DNA from: Branchiostoma floridae
Taxonomy: Eukaryota > Chordata > Leptocardii > Amphioxiformes > Branchiostomatidae
Reading direction: 5' to 3'
DNA length: 62,000 nt
NCBI RefSeq assembly: GCF_000003815.2
Contig: NC_049980.1
Span: 15,588,915 to 15,650,914 of the forward strand
The notes beneath the pieces are model-generated. The model had not been told where the DNA came from. It did not search any database and saw only the letters and a list, made by a program, of their open reading frames with translations. The translations under genes and the position numbers were made by a program. Within the stretch, counting starts at the first letter, position 1. The number at the start of each line of letters is the position of its first letter. This document shows positions 53,901 through 60,395 of this stretch, piece by piece.

Positions 53901-56363
53901 AGCCCTGTTGTTGCAACAGGTGAGAATGGGTTGGAGACAGAGGATTAGCATTTCTATAATTGGGACAACTTAACAGCTGGGTGCTGGGTCATTGCCCCCT
54001 TTATCTTGCCTGATCATTCATAATCTGTTCCTAGTGGCAGTAATCACGCTGACATTGAATAAATTAACAACTTAGTAGTGACTTGTTAATTCTATGTGAA
54101 CAGGAAGGAGGGTTGTAACATCATTTGTAATGAACAGGATTGCAAACTTCTACTATTGTCACTTTTGTGGGCCTCACCAAAACCAACACTGACTGACCTG
54201 TCTTTCTTGCTTGCTGTTAAACAGTCTGTGGCATGGATTGTCTATGTAAGGCCCCGTTCATGACACAAAAAATGAAACGGTTCTATCGGTTAGGCCTGGA
54301 AATCCGACAGCAAACGACAGGAAACGGTTTGCATTTTGCGTTCACGATGCAAAGTTGCAAACCGTTTCAGTTCCTTGAAAAGGCAAGGTAATGCGACCTC
54401 TGACCCCTGAGGTTGTTGTGATCTTGCCCAAACTTGTACTTCTGTGTCAGATTTTTGGTCTTTGATCGAAATTGAACCAATGTCTTACTGAATTCGAAGC
54501 TGGGTTCTGTTATGACCTTGGAAATGCCTCTGAAAACATTGTGGTCCCGATATATGCCATGCTATGACATTTCCACTGGAGCTCCTGACACATTCCCCTT
54601 ACGATATCAGGAATGCTAGCCAAGAGGTGGCCCGATTATAGAAACGAATCGTACGATTGAAAACGCGGCCGAAACACCCGAATGACAGGTTAGAAATTGT
54701 ACTTTTGCCCCGTGGCGCCACCAAATATGAACGCACATGCCCGGATGTAAAACGGATCGCGCTGCTTTTGCGTTCATGATACAAATTCGCAATTCCGGAT
54801 AAGGAAGAAACCGTTTCAATACTACCTCGCGAGGAGGTTCCGAACAAACCGTTTCCTATCGCTTCAGATCCGTTTCGGACCGTCCATGATGACAAAACTT
54901 ATCCGTTTCAGCTGGCCTAACCGATAGTAACCGATAGAACCTTTTCATTTTTTGTATCATGAACGGGGCCTAACTGACTTGATAGTTATAGAAATTCCAA
55001 ACCTGTTTTTAGCAAGGGAAAAATAAGCTTGTGAATGAACTGACTCACTTCATAGTATAATTATACATAAAATTACATTCAGCCTGATTCAAGAATACAT
55101 CATTGCTCAATTACTTTACAGAAAACCTGTATACTGTAAGTTCTCTGGAGAAAATATGCAAAGTTGTGTTGAAAAAGGAGGTGCTAGGTGATCATGTACC
55201 AGCGTTTACTCTTGAGAAGACATAAGTTCTATTTTGGTGCAACAGTCTATTGTTTCCCTTCCTGTAATGTCAGGGGAAATCCCTATCCCCTGGGGCCCAT
55301 CTACATATTGTATATTCCCAGAACCAACCTCATATCTCAGAATAAATTTGAAGAGAAAATTCCCAAACATGTCCACTTCTGAAGTGACGTCAGGAGCACA
55401 TTTTGCGTAGGCTCTTTTCTGCAAGGCAGTTCTGCTATCTATCCGTATTGGCACCAGCTATAATAGAACTGGTTTCTAGGAATTGCGCAGTGGCTGAAAG
55501 GCTTTTAGGAGATCCTCTTACACACCAAGCCATAAAAGGAGGGGATCCAATTGCCTGCACAGAAACAAATGTACGCAATATTCCAGCACAGCTTTGTCTA
55601 TGGCGACTGTTATCAGCCTTATGAATGCGTTCCTTGGTCATAAAAATGCCATATGGGCCTGTTGAGAAGTTATTACATTTTGTGGTTAAGTTGGGGCTAT
55701 CTTATCATGTTAATAGTTCAAACATTTATTATCCTACAGCTCTATATTGAAGATGGAAACCCGGATCTCTTACATTCTTGTTTGGGAAAGATACTATGTC
55801 GATTTGGCATATTTTTTTAAGCAATGACGGCATACCTAGAAAAGGAATTCAACTCAATGATAGCAGCATTGTAACGCCAGTCTTGAAGGTAGATCGAAAG
55901 CAGACCCTGCTAGTAGCCCTTGTCATCATAATGTAACACAGATAGAATACTGTGTCAGCATGCAGACGGCATCTGCGCTGGAATTTCCGTCGGTCCCTGG
56001 TCGTCCCAGATGACTGTGTAAGGCTGCTTGTCATGACCGTGAAAGGTCTGCTCCCCTCTAAATATTTAATCAAAGCTACAGTTCACTTGGTACGACAAAC
56101 AGAACCTGTACGTATGAGGTCTTCGACACAAAACGTCGGAGCGACGCTAGTCGACTGTACATATGGTACCATGCGCGGGTAAGTTACGTCTGCCTTCTAC
56201 GCTCTCCTGAAACAGCGTATTGTCATCTTACCTTCAAGGTTTGATACTCTTCTAGCGCTCTGAGCGCTGAGTCGGTTAATCTGACGAGGACGGCTGATTT
56301 TGGAGTTTCCGCGGGCCGGGAACAGGAGAGTCCGTACTTTCCTCCCTCCTCCAGCGCCGCCAT
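20865..56363 (-). CDS. ELL: RNA polymerase II elongation factor ELL, complete 14-exon gene (567 aa)
   Basis: ELL-family proteins suppress transient pausing by RNA polymerase II and act in the nucleus within super and little elongation complexes. Fourteen exons joined by GT-AG introns keep phase at every junction and sum to 1704 nt, that is 567 codons plus TAG. Residues 1-150 match the ELL N-terminal domain, with YGLSCSR at 10-16 and LTDSALRALEEY at 29-40. Residues 154-225 are a basic, serine-rich linker. Residues 226-305 match the winged-helix segment, with HLLAMKPYKKPELILRL and a later DWPFYTSEERQLVKR. KRP and KKPR at 338-340 and 351-354 look like a nuclear signal. Residues 467-560 are the occludin/ELL homology domain, with YDQRQSYK and DLHAKLAHIK. 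Human ELL is 621 aa, so the length is usual; the serine/proline middle is shorter. It cannot be assigned to ELL, ELL2 or ELL3 and fits a single pre-duplication ancestor. Confidence 0.95.
23322..23492. mobile_element. Palindromic MITE in ELL intron 13
   Basis: GAGGTTAGGCTCTGACTTAT near the left end is nearly complementary to AAGCCAGAGCCTAATCCCTG at the right. Inner arms TTTTTAGGCATTTTGTC and GACAAATTGCCTAAA also pair. It is about 170 bp and has no ORF. Confidence 0.65.
23788..24100. repeat. Tandem repeat, about 135-bp unit, 2.3 copies
   Basis: Units starting AAATCTTGACTATAAAATA recur at 23788, about 23925 and 24058, each with CAAATC(C)CCTCTGTGATACTTT and CTGACAATC-TGTACAAATCATG. Confidence 0.75.
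24103..24366. mobile_element. MITE with TTATGTCATACC inverted ends
   Basis: TTATGTCATACC at the left is the exact complement of GGTATGACATAA at the right. The inside is CpG-rich (CGTTCGATACAGG, CCGGACCGGGCCG), unlike the flanking AT-rich intron. Confidence 0.65.
24371..24503. mobile_element. Strong palindromic element next to the previous one
   Basis: AATACAATACGGTGTATTC pairs with GAATACACCGTGTTGTATT. The GC-rich centre forms further stems (GGGTCGGAT with ATCCGACCC, and CGGCC with GGTCG). It abuts the preceding element. Confidence 0.7.
27924..27983 (-). other. Candidate in-frame cassette exon in ELL intron 13
   Basis: A 60-nt stretch is bounded by a good acceptor (TTAAACAG) and donor (GTATGTG). 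It is phase 0 at both ends, so it would insert 20 residues (KKMQFSNVEE and NCIECGHKRK) between residues 531 and 532 without breaking the frame. The family joins exons 13 and 14 directly, so it would interrupt the homology domain. It is either a lineage-specific alternative exon or chance. Confidence 0.25.
28233..28332. other. Assembly gap (100 N)
   Basis: An N run of exactly 100, so of unknown true size. It abuts the tandem array at 28345, which probably caused it. Confidence 0.98.
28345..28940. repeat. GC-rich tandem array, about 150-bp unit, four copies
   Basis: Units begin with CAAGTTCAAGCAC..GGCCCAAAATCA at 28345, 28492, 28644 and 28796 (spacing 147, 152, 152). Each contains an ACCAAAAATCGT-like and a CGTTCCGGAGATACAGCGC-like block. 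The low stop density gives several overlapping ORFs in different frames, none conserved between units, so I do not call it coding. Confidence 0.8.
30529..30628. other. Assembly gap (100 N) at a CA microsatellite
   Basis: N run of 100 directly after CACACACA. Confidence 0.98.
30888..31104 (-). CDS. ELL: ELL exon 13, occludin/ELL homology domain part 1 (residues 459-531)
   Basis: A 217-nt exon with YDQRQSYKMDFNREYEEYK, then a coiled-coil-forming helix (RFSNLEAELRKLPEGSNNY) and QEYDKIQV. It is unmistakably the EQRQSYKNDFN...YR domain shared by ELL and occludin. The acceptor is GTTTTCAG and the donor is perfect GTAAGT, in phase 0. Confidence 0.96.
31420..31492 (-). CDS. ELL: ELL exon 12 (residues 435-458)
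   Basis: A 73-nt exon coding VPSSPSANEQSVATSTSEM then PTYI, leading into the C-terminal domain. The acceptor is TATAATAG and the donor GTAAGA. It enters in phase 1 and leaves in phase 2. Confidence 0.85.
32882..32981. other. Assembly gap (100 N) in ELL intron 11
   Basis: N run of 100. Confidence 0.98.
34377..34466. repeat. Perfect 45-bp tandem duplication
   Basis: Two identical copies of a unit beginning GTGTAACTATTAATAGTACA and ending CATACGTCCTCTA. The identity suggests a very recent duplication or an assembly effect. Confidence 0.9.
35531..35711 (-). CDS. ELL: ELL exon 11, charged disordered segment (residues 375-434)
   Basis: A 181-nt exon, acceptor CCCCTGCAG, donor GTGAGT. It codes a Ser/Thr/Pro stretch (STQSTPSPDSQ) then a highly charged helix (DKKEEERAQRKREKTKAIR). 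It ends in phase 1 and is linked by phase to exon 12. Confidence 0.88.
36323..36451 (-). CDS. ELL: ELL exon 10 with nuclear-signal-like cluster (residues 332-374)
   Basis: A 129-nt, phase 0-0 exon coding ASKRPLDSLDQQVAAKKPR. It aligns with the DPLANKKPRISH segment of vertebrate ELL and looks like a bipartite basic signal. An alternative acceptor 3 nt upstream (CAGCAG) would add one glutamine. Confidence 0.9.
36452..41067 (-). other. ELL: ELL intron 9
   Basis: AT-rich, few recognisable elements; it contains the unexplained coding-like segment at 39681-39857. Confidence 0.75.
39681..39857 (-). other. Coding-like 58-codon stretch of unknown identity in ELL intron 9
   Basis: Between an upstream TAA and a TGA, the frame reads RKYRFEVRHRRLAQVC, then EWNDYFDIWKSLRADLSIIR, with visibly more G/C at third positions than the surrounding AT-rich intron. 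It has no ATG start. An opposite-strand frame (about 39535-39700, with a plausible acceptor and GTGAGA donor) is also open, so the coding strand is unsure. It could be a nested exon, a decayed gene copy or chance. I recognise no family. Confidence 0.25.
41068..41158 (-). CDS. ELL: ELL exon 9, Ser/Thr/Pro-rich (residues 301-331)
   Basis: A 91-nt exon. RLAQMRQSP continues the helix after the winged-helix region, then a disordered Ser/Thr/Pro segment ends SLQGSSSQ. The donor is GTAAAT and the phase agrees with both neighbours. Confidence 0.88.
41159..42616 (-). other. ELL: ELL intron 8
   Basis: Holds a GACCACC-type repeat at its right end. Nothing else recognised. Confidence 0.75.
42400..42590. 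repeat. GACCACCTGGTCC-type interspersed repeat, copy 1
   Basis: TACAGTCAAAACTACCCTAG, AAGACCACTC, GGACCACCAAAAAAAGTGG and ACCAGGTGGTCCTTCTATAG. The same words occur at 42915-43005, 46490-46640, 49045-49440 and 57605-57740. Confidence 0.5.
42617..42726 (-). CDS. ELL: ELL exon 8, winged-helix part 2 (residues 265-300)
   Basis: A 110-nt exon with YTLNKTAFSDVQEDWPFYT and EERQLVKR, matching the DVQKDWPGYSEGDQQLLKR motif. The acceptor is TGTCCACAG and the donor GTATGG. Confidence 0.95.
42915..43005. repeat. GACCACCTGGTCC-type repeat, copy 2
   Basis: GAGGGACCACCAAGTGGTCA then GGTGATCCTTATGAAGAGG. Confidence 0.45.
43131..43245 (-). CDS. ELL: ELL exon 7, winged-helix part 1 (residues 226-264)
   Basis: A 115-nt exon coding ERVIHLLAMKPYKKPELIL and LNKDGISD. 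It is very close to the RVLHLLALRPYRKAELLLRL segment of vertebrate ELL. It ends KE in phase 0 at donor GTAGGC. Confidence 0.95.
43453..43669 (-). CDS. ELL: ELL exon 6, basic serine-rich linker (residues 154-225)
   Basis: A 217-nt exon starting RKVKIKHPSQPIPPSRK, which matches the KKVQFRKP...PSRKR motif after the N-terminal domain. The rest is low-complexity Ser/Lys/Arg. It ends SKRPC with a split arginine at donor GTGAGC. Confidence 0.92.
44314..44348 (-). CDS. ELL: ELL exon 5 (residues 142-153)
   Basis: A 35-nt micro-exon coding TKVLDKLGPKI, followed by a split glycine. The acceptor TTTTTTCTAG and donor GTAAGT are strong. It is the counterpart of the IVIKAGGRYLGKK stretch. Confidence 0.9.
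44349..45772 (-). other. ELL: ELL intron 4
   Basis: No repeats or coding signals recognised. Confidence 0.75.
45773..45901 (-). CDS. ELL: ELL exon 4 (residues 99-141)
   Basis: A 129-nt exon with IQQKLTVHATEDVYQTTRQ, equivalent to the IQDKITVCATDDSYQKARQ segment of vertebrate ELL. It enters in phase 2 and leaves in phase 2 at donor GTAAGT. Confidence 0.93.
46490..46640. repeat. GACCACCTGGTCC-type repeat, copy 3
   Basis: ATTAGGACCAGCTGACCATTGTGACTACTTTTTGG, later CTGTACTGACCGCCTGTCC and TTGCAGTTTTGACTGTAG. Confidence 0.5.
47229..48312. mobile_element. 1.1-kb interspersed element in ELL intron 3
   Basis: It begins CTCCATGAAATGTCATGGAG and ends TTTTCATGGAGGTATGAGG. Inside, a block starting GGGGCATTTTTGTCAA, with GAGGATAACT and a later GTAGGTA/GCAGGTAGCTTGG, occurs twice (about 47570 and 47863). 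TTTGCATAATTAATGAGG recurs several times. There is no ORF of note, so a non-autonomous element. Confidence 0.6.
47271..47315. repeat. GT/TCTG microsatellite
   Basis: GTGTGTCTGTCTGTCTGTCT followed by GTGTGTTTGTGTGTGTGTGT. Confidence 0.85.
49045..49440. repeat. GACCACCTGGTCC-type repeat, copy 4 (apparently interrupted)
   Basis: GGGACCGCCTCTACTTAAGG and CCACCTGGCCAATGTGACTA at one end. CTATAGTGACCATCTGTCC, GGTCTTCTTGGGCAG and TTTTGACTAC appear 250 bp later, close to ELL exon 3. Confidence 0.5.
49473..49591 (-). CDS. ELL: ELL exon 3 (residues 60-98)
   Basis: A 119-nt exon beginning VIIVPVR and containing FKFTLSS and ECVQQ, equivalent to the FSFYLSN and CIQQY strand/helix of the vertebrate N-terminal domain. 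The acceptor is TATGCAG, the donor is AAG then GTGAAT (slightly weak), and it ends in phase 2. Its stop-free frame is offset from the longer chance ORFs here, so it is easily missed. Confidence 0.87.
50004..50048 (-). CDS. ELL: ELL exon 2 (residues 45-59)
   Basis: A 45-nt exon with acceptor TTTTTACAG and donor GTGAGT, phase 0 to 0. It encodes GTHQKPSIQFRNNEG, which matches the conserved PSIRFQ stretch of vertebrate ELL. Confidence 0.9.
50682..50739. repeat. Foldback hairpin of the AAGGAGGTTA family, copy 2
   Basis: AATCAGACCAAGGAGGTTA pairs with TAACCTCCTTGATCTGACT around a loop of about 20 nt. Confidence 0.75.
51137..51236. other. Assembly gap (100 N) in ELL intron 1
   Basis: N run of 100. 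Confidence 0.98.
52650..52866. repeat. Diverged tandem duplication of about 135 bp
   Basis: ATCACAGAAATTATTGG...AAGCTAGTAGTCACAACTC..AATATTTGACC recurs about 135 bp later as ATCACAAAAATTATTGG...AAGCCAGTAGTACTAGTAACAACTC..GATATTTGACC. Confidence 0.6.
54250..54970. mobile_element. 721-bp TAA-flanked MITE with long inverted repeats (PIF/Harbinger-like)
   Basis: The left end GGCCCCGTTCATGACACAAA and the right end reversed GGCCCCGTTCATGATACAAA remain paired for over 40 bp (through AATGAAACGGTTCTATCGGTTAGGCC). TAA flanks both sides (54247-54249, 54971-54973). It lies in ELL intron 1. The interior has no transposase. Confidence 0.85.
56232..56363 (-). CDS. ELL: ELL coding exon 1 (residues 1-44)
   Basis: It encodes MAALEEGGKYGLSCSR onward and ends EEYQTLK before the donor GTAAGA, in phase 0. 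The start at 56363 is chosen because family members begin MAAL at this point and a TATA-like box places transcription start near 56400. The frame is open to an upstream ATG at 56408, which would add 15 residues not seen in the family. Confidence 0.93.
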
Positions 56364-56432
56364 TTTGTTGCTTCTACCTACCCCGTCCCGCAGAGTTCCA
56401 CCCAGCATGCAACAGTGCCGTATATATTAGGA
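56364..56432 (-). promoter_or_regulatory. ELL: ELL core promoter: TATA-like box and TISU/YY1-like start codon
   Basis: Read on the minus strand, TAATATATA at about 56429-56421 lies roughly 25-30 bp before a position near 56400. The start codon follows about 37 nt later in the word CAAAATGGCGGC. This is one base off the TISU/YY1 motif SAASATGGCGGC, which serves both as a transcription and a start-codon element in genes with very short 5' leaders. The region is GC- and CpG-rich. Confidence 0.55.
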
Positions 56433-56580
56433 AACATGGTAAGGGGGGTGGCGAAAGGGGTGGCAAAGGGGTAGCCTGAATACTAGTAAATTACGCTCCT
56501 AGCGGCCCTCACACTGAAGCACCGTCTTTTTCATTCTGCCGAGTGCCATAACATGAGGTCTGCATGCCTTTTTCCATTAA

Positions 56581-57058
56581 AGGGACATAATGTAAAATTA
56601 AAGTCACTGTTTTCGGTCATTTCTCTACATAATGAGTTGAGTCTACCTTATTACACTGCATAGCAATATTTACAACGTATGGATACGGCTTTGTTGAGCC
56701 GTGAGAATGTCTTGAAATATGCGCACTTCCCTCCGCCGCTTGAGTTGTCCGCCATTTTATTCAACTCGCCGGCAAGCCACAGTGCGCTTTAGAACGCGTT
56801 CGGTGGTTCCCTTGAATCATTACTGAAGTTTGTTGAAAGTCCCGCTACGCTCCGAAGATCTGCGACTGCAACGGTCGATTCGGAAATCTACGGTCGGTGA
56901 ATTTGGTCGCGGCTTACTTTGACGTTGTTAATTAGCACTAGAAATGTGATAAAATGACGCAGATAAGTTAGAAATAAGTTGCAAATGTCAATCTGAATGG
57001 AGATTTTCAAGTTCAGAACATTTGAAATTTTGGCGCCATATTTCTACATTATGTCCCT
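56581..57058. mobile_element. 478-bp TTAA-flanked MITE carrying an internal ATGGCGG motif
   Basis: AGGGACATAATGTA and its exact complement TACATTATGTCCCT bound the element, with TTAA on both sides (piggyBac-type site; a TA site is equally possible). Inside, on the minus strand, AAAATGGCGGAC opens a 34-codon frame. It sits about 220 bp upstream of the ELL start codon and is CpG-rich. Confidence 0.75.
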
Positions 57059-57178
57059 TTAAGCATTATGAGCCATTTAATTCACCGTTAATCATTGCCT
57101 GAGCCCGCTCTAAGATAGACTTCAGAGCATGTTGGCTTGTCTGCTCAACTTAACCACCTCTACATATGGATGACATCC

Positions 57179-57216
57179 GTGCACACAAGAAGGTGTTTTA
57201 ACCTCCTTGTGTGCAC
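57179..57216. repeat. Foldback hairpin of the AAGGAGGTTA family, copy 3
   Basis: GTGCACACAAG and CTTGTGTGCAC flank AAGGTGTTTTAACCTC. Confidence 0.7.
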
Positions 57217-57604
57217 ACATAATTTTTTTTCCATTCCCCCCCCCCCAAAAAAAAATTATTTCAACCATAAAATGCCATGTAAATCAAATCGAACAAAGCA
57301 GCTATAAAAGGAGCAAATGACTATGCTATAGGTTGCAAGAAATATTGGAAAATGGATACAATGTACTAATGTTAATGTCATAGAAGACCATAGAATGCCA
57401 TACTAGTCCATTCCAAAGTCAAAGAAGTAGCAGATGTGAAAGAACAAAATGAAGAATCTATTTGGCATACCAAACTTTGCATGGTTAGTCATAAGAACAT
57501 TTATTTTGCCAAACTTTTTTTATTCGCATGCTCCCATCAGTTTTGGGGTTCTCAGAGGATGGCATCCTTATAATCAAATTAACATGGACTAATGTTAGGA
57601 CTAC

Positions 57605-57740
57605 ATGAACAATGTGACCGCTTGTTGGTGATCACTATTAGAGATAATTTCTCCCACTGACACCTATCTATAACAAAGAGGTTGTCTATGGTGACCACAT
57701 ATCAACATAGATTATATTTCATTGACCTCAAGTGGTTTTC
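57605..57740. repeat. GACCACCTGGTCC-type repeat, copy 5, decayed
   Basis: AATGTGACCGCTTGTTGGTG and later TGTCTATGGTGACCACATAT and GACCTCAAGTGG. Confidence 0.4.
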
Positions 57741-58193
57741 ATAATTGACATAATAATTGTTTCTTTCACTTCCATAATGTTTTACATCAATTTCAATCAG
57801 TTTCCACTGACCACCTTGGGCTATTGTAGAAAATATGGAAAGATCAAAACCTCATGGAAGAAGGGCTTTGTTTCTTGCCCAAACTATGGGGGAAAATTGC
57901 AGCCTTTCCAATGTAAATTCTAAAACAAGAAGAAACTCCTACCAACAATTAGCTGAACATTAAAGCAAATAATCACATGCACCAGAAAAGTATAGATTAC
58001 TTTACAATTTTAATAAAATATACATGTATTTTCAGTATTTACAATGTTAGTGGATTACAACTTTTTGACACAATAGAATTGGCACAACTTCATTTCATTT
58101 GAAAGAACCCAATTTGCTGTCATGTGATTCAATACAAAAATAGATTATACTCAATAATACACCAATATTGATTGTACAGCGATGATACAATGG

Positions 58194-58239
58194 GATATCA
58201 AGGAGGTTATATTCTGAATATAACCTCCTTGGGGATATC
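58194..58239. repeat. Foldback hairpin of the AAGGAGGTTA family, copy 4
   Basis: GATATCAAGGAGGTTATATT pairs with AATATAACCTCCTTGG, and GATATC closes the outside. Confidence 0.75.
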
Positions 58240-59086
58240 AATTCTTTGGCATACATAGCACATACGTGCTTTCAAAAAAATATGCCATATATAATGGAGA
58301 GAGTGTAGATCTACCAGTAATTTCATCATAAGACACTTTAATGATAACTGCAGCACTGAATGGTCATCACTCAACCTATATTGGGTTATCTGTGAACTAG
58401 TTGGTATTTGGAGGTATGAAGTAAGGCATAACGATAAAAAGTTACATGGATGGTTTTGAAGTTAATAACATGCGCACCTAGTTATCTGAGTTTTTCTTTT
58501 GTTTCTCACTATTGGGTAAGCAGTATTCATAATCACAGAATAAAATACTATACAGGCTATTGTGGAAATAAAATCATTGTCAAGCAATAACATACATATC
58601 AACAGAATGATTATATTACAATATTAGCCAATTTGGCAGCAAATTTACACATTGTCACTTCCAATATAACATCCTTTGGAACTTTTGGTCTACTTCTTGT
58701 CATATCAATGAAACATTGAAAGTGACATCAACAATTTACCATCGCATCATTTTCTGTCATGTTCAATGTCTTTTATTTATGTTATAGAACACAGGAGCTC
58801 ATTAAAAACTGATCGAAATATTAAGGGTAGCTATACACAGTACATGTATTTCTTTTGTATTCTATCATTTTGAAATGAATTATTCACATGAAGAATATAC
58901 AGTTAAGTATAATAAAAGTAGCATACGTGTAGGTATGAAAATGTATCTCACACCATGGCTTGTACCCTATGTGTCTTACCTGCATCTTTTTCATAATCTA
59001 ATGCACACTAACTATGGCACGGTCAGAATCTTAAGAAAATTCCTGACATTTCTATGAACTGGTCATGTGCTTTCCAAATAAAATGC

Positions 59087-59110
59087 CAAGGTGGTTATTT
59101 AACCTCCTTG
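59087..59110. repeat. Core of the AAGGAGGTTA family, copy 5, no matching outer arms
   Basis: CAAGGTGGTTATTTAACCTC then CTTG. Only the core pairs here. Confidence 0.6.
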
Positions 59111-59557
59111 AACGTTATATATTCGTGATGTGTTAACACGAAACAACTTCTTTTGTTCTGCGACTTATCTATTACTGAGAATCATGTAAAGGCTACATCT
59201 AAGGCATACGACAAAATAGTGTCTGTTATCCTAGCATTTGAATTTCATTGCCCATGCCAGAGAGCTTTCATCCTGTCATTTTTTGCAGGCAAAAAAGGCA
59301 CATCATGACATAGAAATTGATTCTGATTAAACCATGCCAAACATCCACATGGTTTTGTACAACCATTATTATTCCAGGGGGATTTTTCATTAAACAAAAT
59401 CAGGATAAAGACAAAAAGGAAAGTACTGTTGACAGCCTTGTGAGGACACCAGTGAATAACATCCCATCATATGGGACAACAAATACACCATCAGGACACA
59501 TACAAACATTGCTGTCACACAGAATAGCTATACATGTACTGAGGATTAGAGCAAGAT

Positions 59558-59804
59558 NNNNNNNNNNNNNNNNNNNNNNNNNNNNNNNNNNNNNNNNNNN
59601 NNNNNNNNNNNNNNNNNNNNNNNNNNNNNNNNNNNNNNNNNNNNNNNNNNNNNNNNNNNNNNNNNNNNNNNNNNNNNNNNNNNNNNNNNNNNNNNNNNNN
59701 NNNNNNNNNNNNNNNNNNNNNNNNNNNNNNNNNNNNNNNNNNNNNNNNNNNNNNNNNNNNNNNNNNNNNNNNNNNNNNNNNNNNNNNNNNNNNNNNNNNN
59801 NNNN
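59558..59804. other. Assembly gap (247 N)
   Basis: An estimated-size gap between ELL and the PTP 3' end. Confidence 0.98.
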
Positions 59805-60290
59805 AATTCCAAACCTCAAATGAAACATTTTGAAGTGAAGTACATGTCATATAAAAGTAACTTTTACTTTCCTTTCTTTATCTGGCATGAACACCACACA
59901 AGGTGACTCAGAACAATGGCAAGGGATTTCTATGGGTATTGCACACATGGTCAATATCATTATTGTTGAATGATCAGCTCATGGCTCTTAGTTGAGACTC
60001 AGTCCTTTTATGACAAGCACACATCACAGAAGTAACACTGGTGGCTTTCAAATTCCACATAAGCCCATCTGATTTTAGAGATCCATCATGGCAAGACTGA
60101 AACGACCAAAAATCTTTCCATATCCAAGGACAAACTGAGTTAATAATGAGTATTTTTAACCACTACCTTACTGAACAACACTGTCCTTTCTTACATTGAT
60201 GTTCACAAAGAAACCTTCAGATATTTGTCTAACCTTGTTAAGTAAGGGTTCTTTCTCTACAAAATTGGACCAAGTGGAAGTTTTGTTTCC

Positions 60291-60395
60291 TTAGGCAGTC
60301 CCTTCGACCCAGTCCAGCTCCTCATCAGACTCTGACTCAGATGTCTCAGAACCCTGTTCCAACTTCATCAGCTTCTTGGCATAACGGCTCAGGGC
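60291..60395 (-). CDS. PTP last exon: C-terminal helix and acidic tail
   Basis: A 105-nt exon, acceptor CTCCTTGCAG, phase 0 to TAA. ALSRYAKKL fits the closing PTP helix (compare ALCLYESRL in PTPRR). It is followed by the acidic tail SETSESESDEELDWVEGTA, which is unusual for the family. Confidence 0.7.
   Translation of the reverse strand, partial: ALSRYAKKLMKLEQGSETSESESDEELDWVEGTA

Larger units (their letters stand above)
50049..56231 (-). other. ELL: ELL intron 1 (6.2 kb)
   Basis: Holds a foldback hairpin, a 100-N gap, a GTACCTGTACC-rich palindromic stretch (51530-51605), a diverged tandem duplication and the 721-bp MITE. The last 400 bp before exon 1 are GC-richer. Confidence 0.75.
57063..60290. 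other. Region between the ELL promoter and the PTP stop codon
   Basis: It must include the PTP 3' UTR. A minus-strand AATAAA at 58772-58777 is one possible end. It holds three hairpins, a decayed GACCACC-type repeat and a 247-N gap. No gene is seen. Confidence 0.45.
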
